The position numbers and the translations under genes are program-made. A stretch of DNA of 64,000 nt from NCBI GenBank assembly GCA_028874795.1, contig JAPPHT010000056.1:186001-250000 (forward strand), in the 5' to 3' direction. The notes beneath the pieces were generated by a model. It was not told the DNA's origin. It worked only from the letters and a program-made list of their open reading frames with translations, and ran no database searches. The stretch comes from Chloroflexota bacterium. Its GTDB lineage: Bacteria > Chloroflexota > Dehalococcoidia > Lucifugimonadales > Australimonadaceae. Below, piece by piece: positions 1-8,324 of this stretch; within the stretch, counting starts at the first letter, position 1; every line of letters begins with the position of its first letter.

Positions 1-93
1 AAGCTGTACGTGGGCGCCTGCCACTCGGACGAGGACATCGAGCGCACCATCGAGGTGTTCCGCATGGGCGTCGCCGCCGTCCGCGACGCGTGA
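1..93 (+). CDS. C-terminal end of a probable class III aminotransferase (partial)
   Basis: Only the last 30 codons lie in the window, reading KLYVGACHSDEDIERTIEVF and ending at TGA 91-93. The phrase ACHSDEDIERTIEVFR resembles the C-terminal helix of PLP-dependent class III aminotransferases and glutamate-1-semialdehyde aminomutase-like proteins, where a HTDEDIDRTL-type segment precedes the end. The catalytic lysine and cofactor site lie upstream of the window. The stop overlaps the next start (TGATG), so the two genes are probably cotranscribed. The family call is an inference from a short tail. Confidence 0.5.
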   Translation, partial: KLYVGACHSDEDIERTIEVFRMGVAAVRDA

Positions 94-691
94 TGGCCGC
101 AGCCGCCCTCCGACTCGCCCGCGAGGACGACGCCGAGCAGATCGCGGCCATCTACGAGCCGTACGCGAACAGCACCGCCGTGAGCTTCTCCTACCGAGCG
201 CCCACCGCAGAGGAGTACCGCGAGCGCATCCGCATGATCACTGCGCGCCTGCCATGGCTCGTCTGCGAGCGGCATGGCGTCGTGGCAGGCTATGCCTACG
301 CCGGCCCGCACCGCGTTTCCCCCGCCTACCGGTGGTCGGTCGAGACGAGCGTCTACGTCCACCCGGAGCGCCACCGGACGGGGGTCGGGCGGGCGCTCTA
401 CACCGCCCTGCTGGAGGCGCTCCGCCTGCTCGGCTATCACCGTGCCTACGCGGGCGTCACCGACCCCAACCCCCCGCCAGCACCGGGCTGCACGAGGCCG
501 TCGGCTTCGAGCGTTTCGGCACGTTCGAGGAGGTCGGCTACAAGCTGGGGGCGTGGCAGAGCGTCATCTGGCTCGTCTACCGGCTCGGCAACAACAACTA
601 TCCGCCGAGGGAGCCGCGCCTGCTCCCGGACCTGGTCGGCACACCCGAGTGGGACGCCGCGCTGGCAGCCGGCAGGGCGCTGCTTCGCTAG
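93..691 (+). pseudogene. GNAT N-acetyltransferase, phosphinothricin acetyltransferase-like, frameshifted
   Basis: The N-terminal part (ORF from 90/93) carries the acetyl-CoA loop of the GNAT fold: a YVHPERHRTGVGRALYTALL stretch with the R-x-x-G-x-G/A type motif near residues 90-110. The family acetylates small amines such as phosphinothricin. At about 470-485, in the C-rich run after GVTDPNP, the frame is lost. The expected tail, with STGLHEAVGFERFGTFEEVG and ending at TAG 691, continues in the other frame (track ORF 254..691). One missing C or two extra C restores a normal protein of about 199 aa. Either the gene is decaying or a homopolymer was miscalled. The start is ATG 93, overlapping the upstream stop; GTG 90 is also possible. 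Confidence 0.8.
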
Positions 692-702
692 CCCACGCGC
701 TC

Positions 703-1626
703 CTAGCGCGCTCCGTCGAAGAACAATTCCTCCGGCGTGAAGCGGCGTCCGATGATGCCGAGGTCCGCCGCGTAGCGCACGATCGTCTCGATGGCGCGGC
801 GGTTGTTCTCCAGGCCATTCTCGTGCGGAAAGAGGCCGTTCTCGCGCAGCCAGCCGACCCGTAGCCCCATGTGCTGATCGTCGTCCGCGGCGTTCGCATA
901 GTAGAGGCGGCGCGCCTCGTCGCACGCGTCAACGACCGCCTGCCCGAGCCCGGGGTTGGCGTCCAGCACCTCGCTCTTCGCCACGAGCATGACGTTGACC
1001 GGGAATACGCCGCTCTGCCGGTGATAGGTGAGCGCGGCCTCGAGTGGGTCGTCGAACAGCCGCGCGCGGTTGCCGCCCAGGGGCGGGCCCGCGCGGTCGA
1101 ACAGCACCGCGTCCAGCTCGCCGCTCTCCAGCTCGGTGACCTGGTCCCCGCCCTTCGACACACTGAAGCGCGGGTCGCGGGGGTAGTCCACGCTCATCAG
1201 CGAGTTCGGCTCCGCCTCCACCCAGTGCACCTTCGTGAGATCGAGGCCGTAGACGTCGGCGAGCCCGCCGCGCAGCCACGTGCCGGGGTTGAACCCCCAG
1301 CCGCGCACCCCAACGCGCTTGCCTTCCAGGTCCTTCGGCTCCCGGATGCCCGCGTTCACGTTCACCTGGGCCCCGATATGCGCGAACGACACGTCAGGGA
1401 ATACGGGAATGCCCATCACCGGACGGCCGAGGTCCCGCGCGATGAGGTAGTTGGTGATCGGCACCACCATGATGTCGTAGGCCGGGTCGGTGAAGAGCCT
1501 GGGATAGACGGCGGCTGCGCCGCCTTCCGGCCATCCGGTCTCCACGTCGAAGCCCTGCACCTGCACCGTGCCGTTCGCCAGGTACTCGGCGGCGTACTCG
1601 CGGTCCGCCATCAGCGATATAGCCAC
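703..1626 (-). CDS. 4,5-dihydroxyphthalate decarboxylase-like, periplasmic-binding-fold protein
   Basis: A 307-aa protein without a signal peptide, so probably cytoplasmic. The pattern PVMGIPVFPDVSFAH, then DLEGKRVGVRGWGFNPG, then a SGELDAVLFDRAGPP segment, matches the NMT1/THI5-like fold group that includes 4,5-dihydroxyphthalate decarboxylase (Pht5) and related ABC-type binding proteins. The usual length is about 310-330 aa. The GTG start at 1626 has a GAAGGAG Shine-Dalgarno about 5 nt upstream. It lies 42 nt downstream of the gamma-glutamyltransferase on the same strand, so the two form an operon. The neighbouring aromatic-degradation genes fit a decarboxylase, but a solute-binding role cannot be excluded. 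Confidence 0.75.
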   Translation of the reverse strand: MAISLMADREYAAEYLANGTVQVQGFDVETGWPEGGAAAVYPRLFTDPAYDIMVVPITNYLIARDLGRPVMGIPVFPDVSFAHIGAQVNVNAGIREPKDLEGKRVGVRGWGFNPGTWLRGGLADVYGLDLTKVHWVEAEPNSLMSVDYPRDPRFSVSKGGDQVTELESGELDAVLFDRAGPPLGGNRARLFDDPLEAALTYHRQSGVFPVNVMLVAKSEVLDANPGLGQAVVDACDEARRLYYANAADDDQHMGLRVGWLRENGLFPHENGLENNRRAIETIVRYAADLGIIGRRFTPEELFFDGAR

Positions 1627-1668
1627 GTGGTCTCCTTCATCAGGCCCATCTCCCCGGCAGGGAGGGGC

Positions 1669-3318
1669 CTATTCGGGGATGGGGTAGCCGTCGGAGCGGC
1701 GGTCGGTGCCGCCCGTGTGGACGCCCCGCTCATGGTCGATGCCGATCAGCTGCACGGCGCCGGGCGTTCCCACGCTGGGGTAGGTCCTGATCTTGTGCCC
1801 CTTCGCCTCCAGCGCCCGCAGCGTCTCCTCCGGGAAGCCGTCTTCCATGCGAAGCACCATCTCCTCATCTATCGAGCGCGGGTCGGTGCCGGGGAAGTGC
1901 GTCCAGCGCGGCGCGTCGGCCGCCTCTTGCACGTTCATCCCGTGGTCGATCACGTTGGAGACCGCCTGGGCGTTCCACTGCGGCTGGTTGTCGCCGCCGG
2001 GCGTCCCGCCGACGAGCACGGGCCTGTCGTCCTTGAACACCATGTAGTTGTGGATCGTGTTGATGGTCTTCTTGCCCGGAGCGATCACGTTCACGTGCCC
2101 CTCGTCCAGGTAGAAGCCGCGCCCTGCCCTGTCGTTCAGCAGGATGCCGGTGTCGCCGGCAACGAACCCGCTGCCCCAGTAGGCGGACAGGCTGTGGATG
2201 AACGAGACCGCGTTCCCCTCCCGGTCGACCACGTTGAAGTACGACGTGCTCGGCGTGGGCGCCACGGAGTGCGCGAGTTCGCCAGCATGCACGATGCCCT
2301 CGGCTGCGCGTTCCGGGTCGATGCGCTTGATGCGCTCGGCGGCGTACTCCGGCGAAAGCAACTCGTCAAGGGGCACGTCGATGAATGCCGGGTCGCCGAC
2401 GTACGCGAGGCGGTCGGCGAACGCCAGCCGCTTGGCCTCGACCATCGTGTGGATGCTCTCGATGGTGTTGTGCCCCATGGCCGCGAGGTCGAACCCGTCC
2501 AGCAGGCTCAGCAGCTCCAGCGTGAGCACGCCCTGCGACGGCAGACCGGTCGCGTAGACGGTGTGCCCGTGGAACCGCACAGAGGGCGGGTTGTCATAGA
2601 CCAGCGTCTCCTGCGCGGCAAGGTCGGCCTCGTCGATGAGACCGCCGCCGGCCTCCATCGCCTGCGCTATCTCCCGTGCGAGCGCGCCGCGGTAGAACTC
2701 GTCCGGCCCGTGCTGCGCGATGCGGCGCAGGGACCGCGCGAGGTTCGGCTGCGCGAACACGTCGCCCACGAGGTACGGCGAACCGTCGGGCCTGATGTAG
2801 GTCTTCGCGGTCGACTCGTACTTGGCGATCTTGTCGTAGTGGTCGCTGAAATAGCTGGCCGAGCGCGGCGGCAGGGAGAAGCCCTCCGACGCGAGGCCGA
2901 TGGCCGGGTCGATGAGCGACGCGAGCGAGCGCGTCCCGAACCGGTCGACGATCGTCTGCCACGCGAGCACCTCACCGGGCACCGAGGGCGTCAGCGGACC
3001 GTCCGCCGGCATCTTCACGTAGCCGCGGCTCGTGAAGTACTCCCGCGTCGCGCGCATCGGCGCCCTGCCGGAGCTGGAGACGCCATGGAGCGTGCCGGAC
3101 GCCGCGTGGTAGAGGAGCGCGAACACCTCGCCGCCGATGCCGCACATCATGGGCAGCGTCACGGCTTCCGCCGCCGCGACCGCCACCGCGGCGTCGAACG
3201 CGTTGCCTCCCTCGCGCATCACCTGTGCGCCCACGGCCCCGGCCGGCGTCGATGCCGAGCCGACCAGTCCGCGCGTCGTGTATACCGGGCTATGCGACCT
3301 GTTGATTGCGCTGCTCAC
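1669..3318 (-). CDS. Gamma-glutamyltransferase family (Ntn-hydrolase)
   Basis: A 549-aa protein whose core reads GGNAFDAAVAVAAAEAVTLP near the N terminus and PSTSYFNVVDREGNAVSF in the middle. Aligned with E. coli GGT (TTHYSVVD), the Thr of TSYFNVVD is in the place of the autocatalytic nucleophile that splits the proenzyme. The GTPGGDNQPQWNAQAV segment matches the C-terminal domain. The family moves or hydrolyses gamma-glutamyl groups of glutathione-like substrates; some members act on cephalosporin acyl groups. I chose GTG 3318 rather than the long track ORF because GGAGAGAGG lies 9 nt upstream and homologues begin with the SAINRSHSPVYTTRGLV stretch. No signal peptide is visible, which is unusual for classical GGT. 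Confidence 0.9.
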   Translation of the reverse strand: MSSAINRSHSPVYTTRGLVGSASTPAGAVGAQVMREGGNAFDAAVAVAAAEAVTLPMMCGIGGEVFALLYHAASGTLHGVSSSGRAPMRATREYFTSRGYVKMPADGPLTPSVPGEVLAWQTIVDRFGTRSLASLIDPAIGLASEGFSLPPRSASYFSDHYDKIAKYESTAKTYIRPDGSPYLVGDVFAQPNLARSLRRIAQHGPDEFYRGALAREIAQAMEAGGGLIDEADLAAQETLVYDNPPSVRFHGHTVYATGLPSQGVLTLELLSLLDGFDLAAMGHNTIESIHTMVEAKRLAFADRLAYVGDPAFIDVPLDELLSPEYAAERIKRIDPERAAEGIVHAGELAHSVAPTPSTSYFNVVDREGNAVSFIHSLSAYWGSGFVAGDTGILLNDRAGRGFYLDEGHVNVIAPGKKTINTIHNYMVFKDDRPVLVGGTPGGDNQPQWNAQAVSNVIDHGMNVQEAADAPRWTHFPGTDPRSIDEEMVLRMEDGFPEETLRALEAKGHKIRTYPSVGTPGAVQLIGIDHERGVHTGGTDRRSDGYPIPE

Positions 3319-3357
3319 GATGACATACCTCTCTCCAGCAAGTATCCGGGCAGCGGC

Positions 3358-3368
3358 ATGATATGCTC
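3358..3368 (-). promoter_or_regulatory. Putative -10 region (TATCAT) of the gamma-glutamyltransferase gene
   Basis: On the minus strand this reads GAGCATATCAT, with TATCAT 40 nt upstream of the GTG start at 3318. The same hexamer, preceded by GGAG, occurs upstream of three other genes in the window. The 117-bp gap is shared with the divergent bicupin gene. This is an inference from similarity only. Confidence 0.3.
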
Positions 3369-3435
3369 CCCATCTGACACCGGCAAACGCTCCGCGCTCC
3401 GGCGCGGCCGAAACTGGACACTGAAGGGAGACATC

Positions 3436-4527
3436 ATGGCCGAGGACTTCACCTACGACCGATGGATGAACAGCCAGGGGATACCCGTCCATCGCGGCTA
3501 CTACATCGAGGACCTGCGCGACATCGAACTCGGCCACTGGAGCCTGCGCGACTGCGACGCCGCCTTCATCCAGCTGGAGGGCATGCCCGGCGTGGTGGAG
3601 GGACGCGTGCAGGAGGTCCCGCCCGGAGGTTCCATCAAACCGTTCAAGCAGGCGATCGACGAGATGGTCTACGTCGCCAGTGGACAGGGGACGGCGTCCG
3701 TCTGGAGCGGCGACGGCGAGCCGCACACGTTCGAGTGGTCCCCCCGCAGCCTCTTCCTCGTCCCGCGCAACTCGTGGGCGCAGTTCAACAACATGCAGGG
3801 TGACAGGCCGGCCCGCCTGCTGCACTACAACTACCTGCCCATCGCCATGTCCGCCATTCCCAACCCGGACTTCTTCTTCAACAACCCGTTCGAGGAGAAC
3901 GTGCTCACCGGCAGCGACTTCTACTCCGAGGCCGAGGCGACGACACAGGAGCACGTCGCCGAGGGCGCGGCCGGGCGCACCCTCTGGCTGGGCAACTTCT
4001 TCCCGGACATGGGTGTGTGGGACAAGCTGATGCACCGCCCCGGACGCGGCTCGCTGAACCGCTCCGTCTACATGCGCATCCCCGGATCGGAACTGCGCGC
4101 GCACATGTCGGTCTTCCCGGCGGGGACGTACAAGAAGGGGCACCGCCATGGGCCGGGGCGCGTCATCGTCATCCCCGGCGGCGAGGGCTACTCCATCATG
4201 TGGCAGGAGGGCCAGGAGAAGATCGTCATCCACTGGCACGAAGCGAGTTGCTTCGTGCCGCCTGACCGGTGGTTCCACCAGCACTTCAACCTCGGCGCCG
4301 TTCCCGGACGCTACCTCGCTCTCCATCCGCCGAACCAGTTCATGGGCATGTCCGAGTCGATCCAGGACCTCTCACGCGACCAGATCGAGTACCCGGACGA
4401 GGACCCCTGGATTCGGGAGTACTTCGAGAACCAGCTCGCCGAGCGCGGCATCGAGACCCAGATGCCTGACGAGGCGTACCGGGACCGCAACTACCGGTGG
4501 GACTACACCGGCGTCAAGGAGAACTAG
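3436..4527 (+). CDS. Bicupin domain protein of unknown substrate
   Basis: A 363-aa protein with two cupin barrels. The first (about residues 70-130) has an IDEMVYVASGQGTASVW strand and a PRNSWAQFNN turn, but its metal His residues are poorly conserved. The second (about 225-300) has KKGHRHGPGRVIVIPGGEGY followed by WFHQHFN, the expected His/His/Glu/His metal set. This layout is shared with dioxygenase-type and storage-type bicupins. ATG 3436 has AAGGGAG upstream and fits the MAEDFTYDRWM start; the 1218-aa track ORF is read-through antisense to GGT. It lies 46 nt upstream of the EutA-like gene and is probably cotranscribed with it. The reaction is unknown. Confidence 0.85.
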   Translation: MAEDFTYDRWMNSQGIPVHRGYYIEDLRDIELGHWSLRDCDAAFIQLEGMPGVVEGRVQEVPPGGSIKPFKQAIDEMVYVASGQGTASVWSGDGEPHTFEWSPRSLFLVPRNSWAQFNNMQGDRPARLLHYNYLPIAMSAIPNPDFFFNNPFEENVLTGSDFYSEAEATTQEHVAEGAAGRTLWLGNFFPDMGVWDKLMHRPGRGSLNRSVYMRIPGSELRAHMSVFPAGTYKKGHRHGPGRVIVIPGGEGYSIMWQEGQEKIVIHWHEASCFVPPDRWFHQHFNLGAVPGRYLALHPPNQFMGMSESIQDLSRDQIEYPDEDPWIREYFENQLAERGIETQMPDEAYRDRNYRWDYTGVKEN

Positions 4528-4573
4528 CGCCTCCCGCCCGCACAACGCACACCGGAAAGGAACACCAGCCCCC

Positions 4574-6136
4574 ATGCACGACGAGCCCTGGGCGCACGTC
4601 CACGACCCTGACGAAGAGCGCCTCGCCAAACTCACCATCGAACTGAACAACCCGGACCACGACTACTACCACCACGAGGTCATCGAGCTCACGACGGTCG
4701 GCATCGACATCGGTTCCTCCACGTCGCACCTCATGTTCTCCAGCATCACGCTCCAGCGCGTCCAGGAGATGCACTCCAGCCGGTACGTGGTCGTGGACAG
4801 GCAGACGCTCTACAAGTCGCCCATCCTGCTCACGCCGTACACGCACGACAACCTGATCAACACGGAGCAGCTGGAGCGGTTCGTCGCCGAGTCGTACGCG
4901 GAGGCGGGGTTCGAGCCTCAGGACGTCGATAGCGGCGCGATCATCCTCACAGGCGAGGCGATCAAGCGGCGCAACGCCCACGCCATCGCCGACATCTTCG
5001 CCGACCAGGCGGGCAAGTTCGTCTGCGCCTCCGCAGGCCACAACCTGGAGTCTGTCCTCGCAGCCAACGGGTCGGGGGCAGTGAAACTGTCGCGCAATCC
5101 GCGCCAGACAGTGCTGAACGTTGACATCGGCGGCGGCACCACAAAGTTCGCGCTCGTCCACGGCGGACGTGTCCAGCACACCGCCGCCCTGAACGTCGGC
5201 GGACGGCTCGTCGCAACGGACGGGGACGACATCGTGACGCGCATCGAGGACGCCGCGCACACCGTCGCGGACAGCATCGGCGTGCCGCTCGTCCTCGGCC
5301 AGCCCCTGGCGGACGAGCACCGCACCGGCATAGCGGACGCGCTTGCCGACTGCCTGCTGGACGTGATCCAGGGACGCCCCCGCTCCGAGTTGACGCAGGC
5401 GCTGCTGCTGACCGCCGACGTTCCGCTCGATGCAGCCTACGACGCGCTCGTCTTCTCCGGCGGCGTCTCCGAGTACGTCTACAACAACGAGACACAGGAG
5501 TTCGGCGACCTTGCGGTCGCGCTGGCGGCAGCCGTGCGGCGCAAGATGGAGGAGCACGCCCTGCCCGCGCCGGTGCAGCCCGCGGCGGAGCGCATCCGCG
5601 CCACCGTCATCGGCGCGTCGCAGTTCACGGTGCAGTTGAGCGGGAACACGCTCTCCATATCGGACCCGTCGCTCCTCCCCTACCGGAACGTGCCGGTGCT
5701 CATCTCCCGCCTGCCCGAGGACCGCGAGGTGCAGCCGGAAGAGGTCGCCGCGCTCGTCGCGGAGGCCTTCGAGCGGCAGGACCTCGTGGAGGGCGAGCAG
5801 CAGGTCGCGCTCGCGTTCGAGTGGGACGGTCTGCCGCGCTACGCGCAGATACGGAAGATCGCGGACGGCATCGCGTCGGCGGTGCCGCGCTCGTTGGCGA
5901 ACGGCGCGCCGCTCATGCTCGTCTTCACCGGCGACTTCGCCAAGCTCGTCGGCGACACCATCACAAATGACATGGGCATCGCCAACCCGGTCATCTCGAT
6001 CGACAACCTCTTCCTGCAGGAGTTCGACTTCATCGACATCGGAGAGATGATCTACCCGGCGCGTGTCGTGCCGGTGGTCGTCAAATCACTGCTCTTCCCG
6101 GAGATAGAGAAGCAGACCGCCGAGGTGCTGGACTAG
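4574..6136 (+). CDS. EutA-like reactivating factor (ASKHA-fold) outside a eut operon
   Basis: A 520-aa protein with an actin/Hsp70-like ATPase layout: phosphate-1 loop VGIDIGSSTSHLMFS near residue 40 and a second phosphate loop VLNVDIGGGTTKFALVHGG near residue 180. Further on come FSGGVSEYVY and a GDFAKLVGDTITNDMG motif close to the end. This order matches EutA, which reactivates adenosylcobalamin-dependent ethanolamine ammonia-lyase. The EutB and EutC enzyme genes are not in the window, and the partner in the operon is a bicupin. The ATG has GGAAAGG about 13 nt upstream, a long spacing. The real client enzyme is unknown; the family call is firm, the role is inferred. Confidence 0.88.
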   Translation: MHDEPWAHVHDPDEERLAKLTIELNNPDHDYYHHEVIELTTVGIDIGSSTSHLMFSSITLQRVQEMHSSRYVVVDRQTLYKSPILLTPYTHDNLINTEQLERFVAESYAEAGFEPQDVDSGAIILTGEAIKRRNAHAIADIFADQAGKFVCASAGHNLESVLAANGSGAVKLSRNPRQTVLNVDIGGGTTKFALVHGGRVQHTAALNVGGRLVATDGDDIVTRIEDAAHTVADSIGVPLVLGQPLADEHRTGIADALADCLLDVIQGRPRSELTQALLLTADVPLDAAYDALVFSGGVSEYVYNNETQEFGDLAVALAAAVRRKMEEHALPAPVQPAAERIRATVIGASQFTVQLSGNTLSISDPSLLPYRNVPVLISRLPEDREVQPEEVAALVAEAFERQDLVEGEQQVALAFEWDGLPRYAQIRKIADGIASAVPRSLANGAPLMLVFTGDFAKLVGDTITNDMGIANPVISIDNLFLQEFDFIDIGEMIYPARVVPVVVKSLLFPEIEKQTAEVLD

Positions 6137-6195
6137 CGCCCCGACCGCGCCTGCCCAGTACATCGCTCCATCCTCGACAGGACAGAACAGAAGAG

Positions 6196-6225
6196 GTCCC
6201 GCGGAGCTTTGCAGCCCCGCGGGAC
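6196..6225. terminator. Bidirectional terminator hairpin between convergent genes
   Basis: A 9-bp perfect inverted repeat GTCCCGCGG / CCGCGGGAC with a 12-nt loop lies between the ends of the EutA-like gene (+) and the TctC gene (-). There is no long T tract. Confidence 0.55.
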
Positions 6226-6254
6226 GCGTTCACCTTCCTCTGCCGGCGACCCCG

Positions 6255-7607
6255 CTACCCGCTGATGTACTCCGCGAAGTACTTCGGCAGCAGTCGCGCC
6301 TTCTGTTCGTCGATGAGCGCCTGGGAGCCTTCCAGCAGGCCCTCGTTGTAGATCGTCGCTGCCTTCAGGTCGTCCCTGCCGACCCAGGCGGGGCTCTCGC
6401 CGGCAACGTTGGAGTACTTCTCGATGAGTTCCTCGTTGGTCGTCAGCGCTTCCTCGAACGCAGAGGAGAGCGCATCAGCGATGTGGTCCGGCGTGCCGGG
6501 CGGCATCCAGAGCGCCTTCAGTGCGTAGCTCGAGGGACCCGTCATCGAGTTGAAGATGTGTTTCTGTTCCTCGCTGAAGTGGTCGCGGACGTCGCCGCAC
6601 GGGGGCTCACCCAGTACGTTCGGCTTGACCTGGCCAGGCCCGAAACCGCCCATCATGCGCATGAAGCCGGTCTGCAGCCAGTCAGGGTGCTCGAACGGGA
6701 AGCGGTGCCAGAAGCTGGGTTGGATAGTGCTGTTGACGTCGCCGCGCGCCCACATCAGGAAGAGCGCGTTCGTGTCCACCGTGTCGAACCCGAAGTAGCG
6801 GAACGGGAGGTCCAACTGCTCCGCCGCGTAGACGTGGGCGAGCAGGGTGGGGTTGCCGTCGGCGATGTCGGAGAGCTCGTCGGCCAGCAGGAACTGATCG
6901 TGCCTGCCGCCGCCCGTGCCGCTCATGCCTGAGAACTCCCAGATGCACTTGTCCGCGGCGGCCTCGCCGAGGTTGCCGACAACGTCGTACACGAGCCAGG
7001 CGCGGGTCGGGTCGATGGTGGAGCCCAGCGGCTCGAAGGTGCTTCGCTTGATGAACCGCGTGGACTCGTTGAACCCGAAGTTCAGCTGCGGGCTGCTGTT
7101 CCAGGAGATGTACGTGCCGTCCTTCGGCGCCTCGGTCGCAGAGTAGATGTACTCCAGCGGCTTGTTCGGCTGGTTCGTGAACACCACCCGCGGGTTCCCG
7201 GGGATGTGGTCGCTCATGAAGGCGGCCATCACGCGGCCCTGCGTGTCGGTGCCCCCGCCGGGCGACGAGTTGGCGACAATGCGGACCGTCTTGCCTCGGA
7301 AGTACTCGGCAGCGTCGAATCCGGGAGGAGGCGTCGGGGTCGCGGTCGGCGCCGGCCGGGGAGTGGGCGTCGGAGCTTCCATCATCGCCTCGGGCGTTGG
7401 CTCCTCTGTCATCGCCTCAGGGGTCGGCTCATCCGTCATCGCTTCCGCCGGCTGCGGCGTCGGCTCCTCCATCATCGCTTCCGCCGGTGTCGGCGTGGCG
7501 GCCGGCTGCGGGGTGGCGGTCGGCTCTTCAGCGCCGCATGCGGCAAGTGCGGCGAGCAGACCCACTCCCATGACGGTAACGAGTAACCGTGAAGCCCATA
7601 CGCGCAT
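6255..7607 (-). CDS. TctC-type solute-binding lipoprotein of a tripartite tricarboxylate transporter (paralogue 2)
   Basis: A 450-aa protein. It starts with a lipoprotein signal (hydrophobic segment, lipobox LAAC with Cys about residue 24). A linker of about 60 residues follows, made of repeated MTEEPTPEA-like units rich in Pro, Thr, Glu and Met. The Bug/TctC domain then starts with GKTVRIVANSSPGGGTDTQG, the ligand-site motif of the family. It captures an organic acid outside the membrane and hands it to TctA/TctB. It is closely similar to the TctC gene at 10476..11840, and the two flank the TctAB fusion and the small membrane gene. SD GAGGAGG precedes the ATG. The lipid anchor suits a cell without a classical outer membrane. 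Confidence 0.9.
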   Translation of the reverse strand: MRVWASRLLVTVMGVGLLAALAACGAEEPTATPQPAATPTPAEAMMEEPTPQPAEAMTDEPTPEAMTEEPTPEAMMEAPTPTPRPAPTATPTPPPGFDAAEYFRGKTVRIVANSSPGGGTDTQGRVMAAFMSDHIPGNPRVVFTNQPNKPLEYIYSATEAPKDGTYISWNSSPQLNFGFNESTRFIKRSTFEPLGSTIDPTRAWLVYDVVGNLGEAAADKCIWEFSGMSGTGGGRHDQFLLADELSDIADGNPTLLAHVYAAEQLDLPFRYFGFDTVDTNALFLMWARGDVNSTIQPSFWHRFPFEHPDWLQTGFMRMMGGFGPGQVKPNVLGEPPCGDVRDHFSEEQKHIFNSMTGPSSYALKALWMPPGTPDHIADALSSAFEEALTTNEELIEKYSNVAGESPAWVGRDDLKAATIYNEGLLEGSQALIDEQKARLLPKYFAEYISG

Positions 7608-7734
7608 GACACCCTCCTCAATGCACTACAAGGATGCGCCGGATCCGCCGCCAGCATAAGGGCAGTGAGTCCGTCTGTCTATCGTCGGCCGAGGAAGCAC
7701 GAATAAGGCCCGTTCATCGGCAGGCCACGGCGCG

Positions 7735-8199
7735 CTATTCCAATTCGGCAGGAGGCGCCTGCTGGCCCGCTATCTCCGGACGCCGCAGCCGCCGGTAAAG
7801 CGGCGATGCGAACCATAGCCACAGGAGCGCGAAGATTCCCAGGGCCATGCCGCCCCACAGCAGCCCGGTCGCCAGCTGGCCGCCCGGCGTTGGCCCCTTC
7901 CAGGTGCGCGTCGGGTCCGCCGAGTCGAAGGAGATGACGACCTCATCGCCGTCCGCATAGCGTTGCCGACAGTCTCTGGACGGGGGCCTGGCGTACTGCT
8001 TACAGTCGTCGGTCTGGGCAATTGTGATCGTCTCACCGGCCCTGGTCGCGTAAGTGAGCGTAGCGTTCTCATAGACGGCGACGGCGCGGTCGGTGCGGTC
8101 GGCCAGTTCGCCCACCTGATCGAGGCGTATCAGGCCCACCACCACCGCAAGAACGGCGATAGCGAGCCCGGCAAGCACCCACCGCAGAGTAAGTCTCAT
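7735..8199 (-). CDS. Small membrane protein, DUF3592-like
   Basis: A 154-aa protein with one transmembrane segment at the N terminus (about residues 5-25) and another near 108-132. Between them is a soluble domain containing the phrase YADGDEVVISFDSADPTRTW. This two-helix sandwich around a small beta domain is typical of DUF3592 proteins. It lies between the fused TctAB gene and the second TctC gene on the same strand, so it may belong to the transporter operon. No enzymatic motif is visible and the function is unknown. Confidence 0.7.
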   Translation of the reverse strand: MRLTLRWVLAGLAIAVLAVVVGLIRLDQVGELADRTDRAVAVYENATLTYATRAGETITIAQTDDCKQYARPPSRDCRQRYADGDEVVISFDSADPTRTWKGPTPGGQLATGLLWGGMALGIFALLWLWFASPLYRRLRRPEIAGQQAPPAELE

Positions 8200-8324
8200 C
8201 GTCTACCTCAGCGCCATGGACTTATCGCCCGGCGAATGTACCACTTCTCCGAGGGCGAGCGATGCGCCACCACACGGAAAGAGGCTCCGCAGAGCCCCTT
8301 GTCCGTCCGATGTACAACGTACCC

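Noticed and set aside
871-3435. Long plus-strand reading frame (track ORF 871..4527) upstream of the bicupin
   Set aside because: It is antisense to the decarboxylase-like and GGT genes and has no family pattern; only the part from ATG 3436 is real.
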